From Microbotryum silenes-acaulis (Eukaryota; Basidiomycota; Microbotryomycetes; Microbotryales; Microbotryaceae): 64,000 nucleotides of DNA. Under the pieces are notes generated by a model, which worked only from the letters and a program-made list of their open reading frames with translations, was not told the DNA's origin and did no database searches. Position 1 is the first letter of the stretch; each line of letters starts with the position of its first letter. The stretch spans positions 186,001-250,000 of the forward strand of contig QPFY01000002.1 of assembly GCA_003665825.1 (NCBI GenBank), read 5' to 3'. This document shows, one piece after another, positions 11,849 to 23,032 of the stretch. Both the position numbers and the translations under genes were made by a program.

Positions 11849-14800
11849 TTATTTCATCCCAACCACGGCCCATCCTTCTTGTACAAGCCTCTTGGAGGCC
11901 CACAGGTATCCGAGCCCAAATACTGCACATGACACGGTCAGGTTCATAACGACGAACAGATCAGGTAAATGAGCTGGTGGTGAAGCGACGAGCTCGAGGA
12001 CGTGCAACAGCGCGATCGTAGCGTAGGAAGCCTTATGCCCGGGGAGAAGAGTGATATATCAGCCAGTGGGAATGGGGAGGTGCCAGAGTTCTCACGGATA
12101 AGGCTTACGAGCGAAAGGTATTTGACGAAGGATCGCCGCAGTGCCAAGGGATTGTACCCGATCACGTAGTTCCATCCGAGTGTGAGCACGAGATAGGCAA
12201 GTCCCACCCCATCGCGCTTCAGCAAAGGCCACATGCTGTTCGTGAAGGACATTCAAAAGTCAGTGGTAGTTCATGGAATGGGGGCTGGGAGGTTATTCGG
12301 GTGAATTCCGTACCTAAACACGCCAACATTGTTCAACAGCACGCCCCATTCCCAATCCATCCGGCCAAAACCGGCTTCACGTCCTCCCATCAGAAGCGTC
12401 ATGGGCATCAGTGGCAGCAGGATGCTCTTCTCGTGGACCTGGAAGGAGAACATGAAGAATGACATTGAAGAAACGAAGAGTGCGTGGGGAAGAAGCTTGA
12501 TCGTCTGAATTTCGCCCGTAGCGGACTCCGCGGTGGCTGCTGGTGCTCCATTCAGCTGCGCGGATTTCGTGTGGCCGGTCGCCGCTTCGTCCTGGCGTTT
12601 CCTGATACCAAGCTCGCGACTGATCCACAACAGCCCAATGACCGAAGGTAACAGGGCCACGAGGGTGAACACAAGGGCGAGCCGGGCCAACGACGCCACG
12701 GACGCAAGTTGTCGCAACTTGACCACGACGTTGATCGCACACCAGAAGTTGGCAACCTTGTCCTCGAACAGACCTCTGGAGAAGGGGAATATTCTCGCGA
12801 GGATTTGGAGGATCTCCGAAGGCTTGGAAAGGAAGGGCGAGAGAAGTAGACCGAAAGAGACGACGGTGATGAAGCCAAGATTGATGAAAAGCGACATGCC
12901 CAGACGTCCGCCCCTATAGAGGCACTTCCCGAGCAGGTAGGCGAAGCTGCAATGATGCGTCTATCATGGTCAGCGGCGCTGGAAAAGGTCAAACCATTGA
13001 GTCAAACCTCGGGCTCTACTCACATGGCAGGGCTATAGTACAGGGCCATCTGCTTGAACCCCAGGGCGCCAACGAAGGCGACAGCTCCGAGCAGGTCGTA
13101 GCCACTTTGGAAGAAGTTGAGCGCCCACACGGTCAAGCCCAGCATGAGCGAATTGTACCTGCGCGGTGGTGGCATGAGCATGGGCAAGTCAGGTCCTACT
13201 TCGGTGCGGGTATGCTGGGCCTCAAACACGTACTGGAAATGACCATTGTCGATCAAGATCAGAGCCGGCTGCAGCAGCACGCTTAGTGTCGCAACGATCT
13301 GTGCTCGGGAACATGTTTCTTTAGCAAACACACTGCAAAGCGTGTCAGGTCGCGCTGGGAGACTCACGACGGGTTGCGCACGTTTGCTACTACTCTCTTT
13401 CTTGGCGTAGTTGCGGCTGCAGTAGACTACGACCGCACTGATGTAGACGAGGAGATCGCCGACTATCACCGTGGTGCGCATCCAAGCCTTCATTTCGCCA
13501 GTTTGCTCTAGCTGGACCATGTTCTGCTCCCACGCCGCGAGTGCATCTTTTGGCGCGTCGCTCGGGGGACGCCATGTAACAAACTCTGCGGTGCGAGGCG
13601 TCAGTCGGGCGAGGAAGCCGAGCAAGAGGGAGTGGTACGCCGTCAGAGGAGGATAATCGAGGCGCCAATAGTCGTAGTCGTGATGGTACCACCGGGTGAT
13701 CGGGATGGGATCATGTCTTGCATACGATGACGGAGCTAGATGCAGCCACTGGGAAGTGAGTGTTGCAGACGTGAGAGAGAGCCAATGCCGCTGGGCTTCG
13801 AGATCGCCGCGCAAGGGAGGGACTCCGAAACCTGCAACGACCATATCCGGCATCAGACCACGGATGTTCGCCTCGTAGTTTAGCCTTCCTCGCCAGCAAA
13901 TACGACATTGCTTACCCGAGTACTCTCCAAGTCCGACGATGCACTTGACGAGCACGACGAACGCGACGGCCATGGTGAGCGTTCGGGTTGGACCGACAGC
14001 GGGCTCGAACGACTTTGTCCACCGCCGCACGGGCGAGTCGGTCTGTTGAAGCAGAGCCCTCCGTTGTTGGCAAGCTTTGTCGTAAGATCTGTTGTCGTCG
14101 GTGCGACGAGTGCGAGTCGCATGAAAGTTGGATATGAGCGTTACGCCGCTCTCCGACGCCGAGTCCAGATGGTCACGGTCGCGGTCCTTAGCGCGCAGCC
14201 GTCTCGAGATGGTGCTTTTGTGCGAGTTTGCGGCGGTCGAGCCTGCAGCCGAGGTGCTTTGATACGCTTGCTGACGCTGGGGTGCGAGGTGAGCTGGCCA
14301 GGGCGAGTGATGAGTGGTCGTGGTCGCAGCTGCGGGATAGTGGGTGTTGCTGCTCGGGTGGTGGTTCTTTCTCTTGCTCGAAGTGGTTGCGGTCGCGGTC
14401 GCGGTCGTGGTCGTGGTCATAGAAGGCGCTCGTGTCGAGGCCGACGCAGGTATAACTCGAGATGGGGCGAGTTGCCGCGTCGAGTACGATGGTGGAGCAG
14501 TGACCCCTGTCCCTATCCCAGCCCCCGCCCCCGCCCCCGTCGCGCCCCCCAGACTTGCAGAGTAGCCGGCAGCAGCAGTACCGCGGTCAACGACGCGGTG
14601 CGGACGACGTGTGAATGCGGAGGTGGACGAGTACTCTGAGCGAGGGCGCGAGTCTTGTTGTGAGCGTCGTGACTGGGTGCGCTGCTGGTCGAAGCCGTCG
14701 TCCGCGTGTGGCTCGAGTGGCTCGTGTGGCTCGCGGTGGCCGCGGTGTTCGTCCGGCCCAACATGCCGGTGGGGCGGCTGCTCGTTGAACACGGTCGACT

Positions 14801-14912
14801 CGAAGCGGTCCCCGTCGAGCAGCTGCATCGATCTCGAGGCCGGGATTGCGACCGGCGTGGGGTGATGGAGCACGTTCAGACGAGATCGCTCGTCCACTCG
14901 GCCGTCTGACAT
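11849..14912 (-). CDS. ALG6: ALG6 dolichyl-P-Glc:Man9GlcNAc2-PP-dolichol alpha-1,3-glucosyltransferase
   Basis: ER membrane glucosyltransferase that adds the first glucose to the lipid-linked N-glycan precursor. Seven exons: 14912-13916, 13831-13368, 13298-13234, 13158-13024, 12946-12314, 12235-12109 and 12031-11849 (867 aa), all in phase. Family signatures: GLGEYSG across intron 1, then GDLEAQRHWLSLT, YWRLDYPPLTAYHS, LILIDNGHFQYNSLMLG across intron 3, ALYYSPAIFAYLLGKC across intron 4, VHEKSILLPLMP, and a hydrophobic C-terminus ending in GMK. The first ~310 residues are a low-complexity Ser/Thr/Arg/His-rich extension not usual in ALG6; an internal Met sits just before the first membrane helix. 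Introns 1-3 are multiples of three and contain no stop, so unspliced RNA would stay in frame. ALG8 is less likely because of the LDYPPLTAY and EAQRHW forms. Confidence 0.93.
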
Positions 14913-15248
14913 GGCCGGATCAGGTGAGGGACAGAGGAGAGGTCAAAGTAATGCGATTGGCATTGGGTAAGCTCAGCAAGGGCGGGGCCGCGCGAGCCCA
15001 GTGCCGAGCCCAGTGCGAGCCCCACGCGAGGCAAGTGGGGCGGCTCCTCTCAGACTGCACTCGGCTGCACGCGTCCAAACAGAACTCGCGCACCAGGCGT
15101 TCGCGCACGGACCACGTCAACCAACTTGGGGCGGGGGCGTGACCTCTGGCGTGACGCGTGACGCGCGGCGTGGGCTCTCCTTACCACAACGAGATTCTTG
15201 TCCGGCTCGAAAGACGTCGGCCGTCCTCCCTCGCCTACGCACACGGTC
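14913..15248. promoter_or_regulatory. Divergent promoter region between ALG6 and a CaaX-protein gene
   Basis: 336 bp between two divergent start codons. No clear TATA box; position is the only evidence for its role. Confidence 0.4.
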
Positions 15249-17034
15249 ATGGCTGTGGCTGTCCAAGCACCAACGCGGTCGATCCATTCCCTCGGGCATG
15301 CGACACTCGAGTCGGACATGCACGCCGGGCTGGCGACGAGCGCGGTGGTATCATCGCCATCGACAGCGTCAGCGCTCTCGTCATCCTCGTCATCATCGTC
15401 GTTGAGCGAACAGGGGCGGCCACCGTACGCCCGCACGCAACAGATCAGCTCCAAGCGGCAGCGCTACACCCATCAAGACGAATCGATCTGGACCGAGACG
15501 CTGCCCGATCATGTGCACACCCCGCAACCACTCGCAGAGGACGATCTCGAGGACATTCTTGCGTAAGGCCTAAGCGTCGCCCCACGTCGTCTCCGATCCG
15601 CGTGCGGCTGAGAATCGCCGAGTCGCGAGTCGCTACATACAGCCGGCTCGTGGGCAGCTTTGGCGCTTGGAGGCAAAGCTCACAGCTGAGGCTTCTTTTC
15701 CCTTGCACTTCACATTCCACAGGATGCCCGTTGCGGTCGAGCTCAAACCTCGTCGGTCTCAGGTCAACCTGCTGCACTCGTCCTCGAATCAGAATCTACG
15801 CTCGCCGGCCTCATCCGCGCCCCCACTTAGCCCTTCGTTCCATACCAGCGCCTCACCCTGGACGACCCACTCGAATTCACCCGCACGATCGCCTGCCTCA
15901 AATTCCAAGGCTTCGAACACCACATCACAAATGGCCACGAACCGCTCCATCCAGTCGCACACTCCCCGCGCCAGGTCAAGAAGTCAGTCACGCATCGCTC
16001 GGCCCATCGACCTCGTCGCACCACCAATGCCGTCCCGATCGGCACCACCGCTAGAGAAGGAGAATAGGAACGAGACCGAGGGGAAAGAAGAGTCAGAGGA
16101 ACAGAACGAATGGGAAACTCTTCAAGTTGCTGAGCCAATTACTCGCATCCCCACCGAGCCAGCCGTCCAGCCCATCGGCGGAATCTCTTCGGATGCGCCG
16201 GCAGTCAAATTCCCATCCGGCAAGGCAGTTACGCCCCGACAAAGTCCAGCCCTTTCGTCAGGAACCACTGGCAGGACAGCAAGAAACGCTCCTCCCCGTA
16301 CGCCAGCTAACACGAATGGTCCTCTACGCTCGACTCCTTCGCCCTCGACGGGCTCGATCTCACCGCCCATTTCTGGTGGACCCCGGAAATCCAAAGCATC
16401 GCCTTCGAGTTCGTTGAACTCTCGCACTCGAACACGATCAGCTGCACCGAGACCACAAAAGACATCCCCTTATCTCGACGACGCCGACGCTTTGCCTGAC
16501 GCAACCCCGCCGTGGATGGCTGCGCCTGCCCCGATCGTTTTCCGAAGTGGCGAGGATGGGAGTTTGAGAGGGCAAGGTCGGGTCGATGAGATGGTCTTGC
16601 CGGCCGTCGCCCGTCGTCTTGAGGCAGAACGGCTCACGGCTGCTTCCTCCACTACAAGTAGTCTGCTCATCACCGAATGGGACGCGCAAGGGAGACCTGT
16701 TCGAGCCGGAGACGTGCTAGCACCTCTTACGAAACAATCCTCTGGTAGCGCGTCGCCAAGTCCATCGGCAAATGAGCCACCAACGGAATTCGGAAAACGT
16801 GGAGCTGCGGATGCACTTGGGGCTGGAAATACCCGACCCCAAGTGGCTCTTAAACCCTTATCGCGGACATCGTCACTGCCTCATCCGATCCCAGCACCGG
16901 TCCCGTCGCCTCCCGTCCCAACAACTCCGGTTCGACGCCCGGAGAGACCCTCAACTCCCCAACAGGATTTGACAATAAATGGCGAGGAGATCATCTCCAA
17001 GAAGGGACTTTGTGGCGGCTGTACCATCTCTTAG
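15249..17034 (+). CDS. Disordered Ser/Pro-rich protein ending in a CaaX box (unknown function)
   Basis: Two exons, 15249-15562 and 15723-17034 (541 aa), joined in phase 2 so that EDILA runs into MPVAVELKPRRSQ. The ATG at 15249 is the first in the open frame. The protein is dominated by Ser, Pro, Thr and Arg with no recognisable domain. Two blocks look less random: PVAVELKPRRSQVNLL near the junction, and a segment near 16550-16730 containing GSLRGQGRVDEMVLPAVARR and LLITEWDAQGRPVRAGD. The last residues are GLCGGCTIS: a CaaX box (CTIS) with a second Cys upstream, which by established rules predicts farnesylation (X = Ser) and possibly palmitoylation, so membrane attachment. I do not recognise the family; function is open. 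Confidence 0.75.
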
Positions 17035-17600
17035 TATCATTGGGCATTCTTTCAGTGCAATTGTACTTTCGTCTTCGTTGGCCTTCACCTGGACATCTCT
17101 ACCTTGCGCGGTTGGCTGCGTATTGCAGCGGACATTTTATTCGCGAGATGAAGATGAGAATACTGGTCCTTTACTAGTTTCTCCGATTGGCCATCTGTAC
17201 TTGAGGGCTCGACACAAGGGGCCAGACCCGCGCCATGGTGAAACTTCGTCTTGGGAAAATTATCTCTAGTGCCGAGGACAAAGGCGCCAACTTAGTGTGG
17301 CCCAGGGGAGCGTAGCTTTCAAGATATTACAGAGTGCTACTTGTAGGTTTTCAATTTGGACGAGGCATCAATGAAGGGCGTTTGGCGCGGATATTAGCCA
17401 TGGGCATTTCCCAGTCTTCCCCAGCCAGACGTCGAGCAAATTTCAAGCAAATCGGCCCGAGGACTGCCGATGGCGCCGCGGGAGAACTCGCGATCGGCAG
17501 AGACCTCAGGCAGCCTCAGGCTATGTTCCACGATCTACGCGCTTCAGCTTGCTTGATATGCTTGATTTCAACGCCCTGCTTACGCTTCGCAACCGTGGCC
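17035..17600. other. Intergenic region, no supported feature
   Basis: 566 bp between the CaaX gene stop and the LYR-protein start; presumably 3' flank and promoter. No RNA gene or repeat recognised. Confidence 0.5.
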
Positions 17601-18101
17601 ATGGCTCGACGCATCACAGGCTTGCAGCGTCAAGTGCTGCATACCTACAAGCGTGCCCTCAAAATGATCACGACCAAGCCTCTCGTAAGTGTCTGCGAAG
17701 CTGTGCGGTTGCGATGACGTCGATTTCCACCCCCACCCCGGGGGCGGCATCATTTTGTACCGCGTCACACTCGAAACGGCGAACCTGTCCATGCAGCGGT
17801 TGCTCCACCACTGTGCACCGTAACCTTGCACATAGCCTAAACTAACAAGCCATCTCGGCTATGTACGCAGCACACGCGACCGATGTGGTTCGCCTTCGTC
17901 TCGCACCAGTTCCGATCCCCCTCGCTCGGAGGCGGTCTGCGCAAGAAGGACGTCGGCGCGATCGAGTACTACCTTCGTCGAGCGGACAAGATGCTCGATG
18001 CGTACGAACAACCCTCGACGAAGAGCGTCGGCGTGACGGAAGAGATGCGACGCTCGGTTCAAGGCCAGCTCGGTTGGGTGTGCCGTCGATCAAAGGAGTG
18101 A
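17601..18101 (+). CDS. LYR-family succinate dehydrogenase assembly factor (SDHAF1/Sdh6-like)
   Basis: Small mitochondrial protein expected to help insert Fe-S clusters into the SDH iron-sulfur subunit. Two exons, 17601-17684 and 17871-18101 (104 aa), phase 0, intron 186 nt. Exon 1 reads MARRITGLQRQVLHTYKRAL, matching the family start SGLQR.VL.LYR but with TYK where LYR is usual. Exon 2 gives FAFVSHQFR, then KKDVGAIEYYLRRADKMLDA, matching the conserved RKDF..IE.LLR....L.. block. Length is typical for the family. The family call rests on the spacing of GLQRQVL, the F..HQFR block and IEYYLR; another LYR protein is the only real alternative. Confidence 0.85.
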
Positions 18102-19145
18102 AAGTCACACTCGCACGATGCGCTGGTGCCCCGAGGCCACTAGGCGGCTATGGCTGTGCTTGAAGTGGGATAGGCACCAGTCCAGTTTTGACACGTTTGC
18201 CGTCAAGCCTGGTCACCCTCCCGCACATGCGACATGCTACGGAAGCTCGGCCCCCAAGAAGACCGGCTGGTGTCGCCCCCTCCTACTCGCTTATGCGACT
18301 GCCGCAACCACGACCCCCACCTTGCCTACTCGATTGACCACGCAATCTTGATCTGGGTTGATGCGGTGCACATTCGACAGCATAACCCCACGGATTGCAG
18401 TGGGGACCGGAAGGCGAAGAATTGGACTCGGACAACTCGGCGACTGCGACAAAATCGACTTCTCTCCCATACTACCACATGATGCCGGAGCGTTGGGTGG
18501 ATCTGCGTCCCGGTGTGGCAGCAAGGTTTAGGGTGGATTCGTTTTCGCCCATAACGTCAAGTACAGTTGTAATATCACTCGTCTGGTGACAGACGCTGAA
18601 ACGCCTGAGAAGAAGAATTGGCAAGTCGGCGTGACCCTCTCAAAAAACCGACAATCTGGGGAAGGCCCAGGATTGAACAAGGAGGCCTTTCAGGTCAAGG
18701 AATTTACGGGAACTGAAATGCGAAGAAGAGAGAGAGACGGCTTGGGGCTCACACCTTGAGAAGAGGCGGTGACTGGAAGAGGGAGTGGAAAACTTTGCCA
18801 GAATTTCTTTGAACCTTCGAGCCCAAAGAATGGGCCGGGCCCGCCGCGAGTACTACAGGGCATGCCTCACCAGGGCGGGAGTTGATTAGGTTTGCTCCCT
18901 TGAAATTGTAGACAGTTGGTCTACATAACCCGATGGGCAAGGTACTAGCTGACCAACGTGGCTCTTGCCTATTAAGTTTGCCGCGATCGAGAAATGACTC
19001 GGAGGTGCGCTGCGCACATGCGGCGCACTGGTTGGCGCTGTAGGCCGAAGGCAGCCAAAGACTGCCAAAGGCCGGCGGCCCGCGTCCGATTGTTGGCGGT
19101 GCATTGGTTCACCTCCGGCCGTCACATCGCCAATCACACCTCATC
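18102..19145. other. Intergenic region, no supported feature
   Basis: About 1 kb between the LYR gene and the proposed cofilin start. Several short overlapping frames, none with a domain. No tRNA or 5S rRNA pattern seen. Confidence 0.45.
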
Positions 19146-20210
19146 ATGGTCAGTTGCTCGGGCTCATCCTGGCCGTGGTGACTTGAAAGTTCCATCTTGT
19201 GCCTTGCCCCCGCTTCCGCCTCCGTCACCGAGGTTGTTTCACAGCTCACGCTCGCGATTCATTCGACATCGACCCGCCGTCCTGGCTGGGTGACATACGG
19301 CTGCTGTGCGCGCGTCCCGAGCGCTCGAGCGGGTCACGCCGCCGATGTACTCCCTCGATAAGCCGTCTTGAGCGACTCAGACAACGAGATTTCGCAGTCC
19401 GAATCTCTTTCCATGCTGGCGTGTAAAGCACGACGTCGGCCGTCAATGAAACGCCGGTTGACCTCATCGAGCGTCATCAAGCAACCGTGGATCCGACTGC
19501 CACCCGGCTCATGGGTCCTCCGACACGGCTGACCCTCACACCCTGCTGCTGCCTTTCACATACTTTGATATCGTACAGTCTTCCGGAGTCGCCGTTAACG
19601 CGCAATGCGTCGAGACCTTCACAACGCTCAAGCTGGGCAAGAGTGAGTTACCTCCGACCGTCATGCCCTCACCGCCTCCGATCCCGCCGATCGCAAGCCA
19701 GCAGCTGCACGACACGTGCCATGTTCACCGACACGCTTTGTGACACGTTGCAGAGCTCAAGTACATCGTGTTTAAGCTCGCGGACGACAACAAAGAGATC
19801 ACGGTCGAAAAGTCGTCCGATTCGGCCTCGTACGATGACTTTGTCGCGGACCTGCCCGCCGACTCTTGCCGCTACGCCATCTACGACTTCGAGTACGAGA
19901 AGCCGGGAGAAGGCAAGAGGAACAAGATTTGCTTCTTTGCGTGGTCGCCTGATGATGCCAAGGTCAAGAACAAGATGCTTTACGCCTCGTCCAAGGACGC
20001 GCTCCGTCGCGCACTCGTCGGCATCGCCAGCGAGATCCAAGGCACCGACTATTCCGAGATTGCTTACATCGAAGGTCAGTCTCGTTGACCGGTCACACTC
20101 GCTCTTGATCTGCTCGCATCGCTGCGTGTCTGCGCCTCCTTACGCCACTTGCTGATGGGCTCTCTTCGCGTCGAACAGTTCTCGACAAGGTCTCGCGTGG
20201 AACTGCCTAG
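19146..20210 (+). CDS. COF1: Cofilin (actin-depolymerising factor)
   Basis: Actin filament severing/depolymerising protein. Exons 2-4 are firm: 19579-19642, 19754-20074 and 20179-20210, in phases 0, 1, 1. They read [15 protein letters not shown] joined to [16 protein letters not shown], then [50 protein letters not shown] and [17 protein letters not shown] and the [11 protein letters not shown] helix are the actin-binding parts. Ser at the start of exon 2 would be the regulatory Ser after Met. The start is inferred: an ATG at 19146 followed at once by GTCAGT would make exon 1 only the start codon with a 430-nt intron, giving 139 aa, the usual cofilin length; fungal cofilin genes often have an intron right after the first codons. 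Another upstream exon cannot be excluded. Confidence 0.88.
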
Positions 20211-21442
20211 GCCATACCTACCATGAATAAAGCGCACGAAGAGGGGTTCAGCATCAGTCGAGTTGGTTGGCCAAATCAAGAGTGGGGCCATGCCGGGGGC
20301 TGGACGAGCTCAAATGATGTAATTGACTTTCGCGATTTACACAACAACGACCGCAGCTACCGGATACGGAAGTTCAAGGGTTGTACCGGAAATGTGCAAG
20401 TGCACCCCAACTTGTCTCGCAATGCAAGATGCTACAGTATGTGAATCAGTGCCGGTAGCAACGAACGCCTGCGAACTATCGGGTGTTTCGACGGGGAGTG
20501 GTGCCTGGGTAAGGACACTCGAGGTGCCGTCGGCCGTGAGTCGGAACCTTCAGGTGGACCACTTGAAGGAGCAGCAGAGATTCTCGTCGACTGGTGACCG
20601 GGCGAACGAGTCTGATTGATCGATGACACGCACCTTTGGACCTCGGGTAGGGTCTTGTTCACTAAGAGGTGCCGGCGCGAGGAGTCGAAGCTCCTAAGAA
20701 AGAGTTTCACAGTGGTGCCAGCGGAGCCAGCACAGGCGTCGAAAACTGGTTAGATGGGGGGGCAGTCTTCGGCGAGAGGTACGTGGGGACTTTTAGGTAA
20801 TCGACATGTGGGGATCTCGGTGGTCCCTGCTTGAAAATGTGCTCGAGGGACGAGAGAAAATGAAGTTCTCGCTCGGGCCTTCTTCTGCCCCGCTCGCGCT
20901 GATGCATGCTATACGCGGGCCTACGCTAGTGCGCTGCTAGCTTGCGCCATGCCCCTCCCCATCCATGCCCAGGCGCGCCACTTTGAGGGTCGCGAGTCGC
21001 ACTTCCGCCGCCAATCTCGACCTCTGACCCCCACCCCAGTTGCCGCAGTCCCCTTTCCCCTCATATCCCACTCCCCCACAAGCCGCTACTCTGAAACCGA
21101 ACACGCTCACCCGTCTACCGCTGCCACTCGACTCGACTTTTCAGCTGTACCCCGCACCGACGACCCAGGCAGAAGCGTCTTCACGCCGCGCGGGAAGCTC
21201 TAGTCTGGCTCCAGTCGGCCTGGCTCTCTTGCCTGTCTAGCTCCAGCGACCGCCAGCCTTCCAGCGATCGTCAGCGCGCCAGCGACCGCCCAAGCAGCCT
21301 CAGCGTCAGCGCTCACTTGATCCGCAACTTGTCCTCGTCGTCGTTCTCGTTCACGTTCGATCCAGATCTCGGATCGATTCTTCAGACCCCACACACATCA
21401 TCTCGTCTCTCCTCTTGTTATCAATCACATCTCCACCAAGCC
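20211..21442. other. Intergenic region, no supported feature
   Basis: 1.2 kb between cofilin and the endosulfine gene. The right part (20940-21440) is CT-rich on the + strand, as in fungal promoters and 5' leaders. No gene or repeat family recognised. Confidence 0.5.
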
Positions 21443-22048
21443 ATGTTGCCGCAACGCCAAAAGGTCGACATCAGCGTGAGCATCACCCCTCCGCCTCCTG
21501 GATCCCCCCCACCTGGTCGAGATCCGGGCCTGGGCCCTCCGCAACTGCAGCCTGAGTGGGACATCAGGACTGACCTTTGCCCCTTTCTCGCCCCTTTTAC
21601 CCCGACAGTCGTTCAGCGAGCAAGAGCGAGAGTTGTTTCAAAAATACGGCAAGGTCCCCAGCCACAAATCGCTCTTGGGCAACAAGTTGAAAGTGCGCTC
21701 GCTCATTACACATCTAGCCTCTGCTTAGTGTGTTTCTCACATGGACTGATTTCCGTACCTGTTCGGAATGTTCTCCTTCAGGAACGCAAGTACTTCGACT
21801 CGGGTGACTATGCTCTCTCCAAGGCTGGCGTCGAGCCTCAGCACATCGTTGGAAAAGCGATCCCCTCGCCCCAAGACATCCCACATGCCTCGCCGCCCAA
21901 CACAACCTCGGGCATCTCGACCAGTCCTTCCGGCACGACTTCGAACCAGGGCTTGAGCACCAGTCCCTCAGCATCGACGCAGCACTCATTCGCCAACACT
22001 TTCGGAAGTCCAGGCAAGGAACCGATCGGAACCGCCGTGCCTCAATAA
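21443..22048 (+). CDS. IGO1: Endosulfine/ARPP19 family PP2A inhibitor (Igo1-like)
   Basis: When phosphorylated by a Greatwall/Rim15-type kinase, this family inhibits PP2A-B55 and acts in mitotic entry and quiescence. Three exons, 21443-21475, 21609-21692 and 21782-22048, all phase 0, give 127 aa. Exon 2 encodes SFSEQERELFQKYGKVPSHK and LLGNKLK; exon 3 begins ERKYFDSGDYALSKAG. FDSGDY holds the serine that the Greatwall-type kinase phosphorylates, and the motif is intact only across exons 2-3. The C-terminal half is Ser/Thr/Pro-rich and poorly conserved, as in fungal relatives. The family call is secure; the start rests on the short exon 1 (11 codons) and its good donor GTGAGC. Confidence 0.93.
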   Translation: MLPQRQKVDISVSITPPPPGSPPPGRDPGLGPPQLQPEWDIRTDLCPFLAPFTPTVVQRARARVVSKIRQGPQPQIALGQQVESALAHYTSSLCLVCFSHGLISVPVRNVLLQERKYFDSGDYALSKAGVEPQHIVGKAIPSPQDIPHASPPNTTSGISTSPSGTTSNQGLSTSPSASTQHSFANTFGSPGKEPIGTAVPQ

Positions 22049-23032
22049 GCCCCCGGCTTGGGACGACAGGGGTCTCTCTCGGGCTACAGCCGTGCGAATT
22101 CTCATTCTGTGTTTTTTCGTCTTCACATCCCGATCTATGCATGTTTTCATCCAACCTTTTCCCTTCGGCTCCTGGGCCCATGACTTCCCCTCACAATCCC
22201 GACGCCGTTCCCGTTTCCTATTCCGATTCCGCCGTTACCTACGTCCGGCCTTGCTTGGTACCAGCTCCCTTCTTTTCCAAGTAATGAGCAGCATCAACAT
22301 GAACGTGCGCGCATCGACTCGACTCGAACATGACGACCATCCACGTCTACCTTCCGACTCGGGTAGTAGCGGCGGCGGCTTTTTATCGGCCTTCGCTCCT
22401 CGATCCGTGCTTCGGCTTTTCCCGGTCCCTTTCCCATGTATGAACGACTTGTCCAAAACTCTCGAATCTACCTCTCGTTTTTTGTCTTCGTGTTGCTCCT
22501 TCTCTTCCTCGTTGTAATAGTATATGGCGCCGCACTACCAATAACCTGTCTTCTCGGCGTACCTTTTTTGGTGTTCGGCCTGATCAGCCTCGCGAACGAC
22601 GTTGACCACAGTTCATGAAGGTATCGCTTGGCTTCGAGTGCTGCGCTGGGAGCGCTTAGGTTTCTACCCAACTTCCGGATGTTTAGTTCCCCTTCCTAGA
22701 CATTGAGGGTGCCCAAGCCTGTTGCTCAATCGACAAGACAGTCGATGGATGGCAGGCGCGACGGCACCAACTGAAGTCCCCCTAATCAAACTCGACGTAG
22801 TTCTCTTCGGCGGAATCTGGCCTCTCCGACGTGGACGCAAGACATCTATAAGCGGGACTGCAATTTAAAAACCTACACACGTGGGCAGCCTGTCATGTCT
22901 CCCACTCTACACCTTCACGCACTGGGGCTTGCCCGCCCGCCGCCCCGTGCTCCTATCAACTTCCGGGCTCATACCCTGCCCCTCCGGATCGTCTCGACTG
23001 AGCCAGGTGCCGGAAAGCCCTCGATCGATCCT
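22049..23032. other. Convergent intergenic region
   Basis: 984 bp between two tail-to-tail genes (endosulfine and the GT92-SGNH gene). T/C-rich on the + strand in the first half, compatible with 3' UTR. Nothing else recognised. Confidence 0.5.

Noticed and set aside
20223..20444. 73-codon frame just after cofilin
   Set aside because: Lies in the expected 3' region, has no domain and no splice partner.
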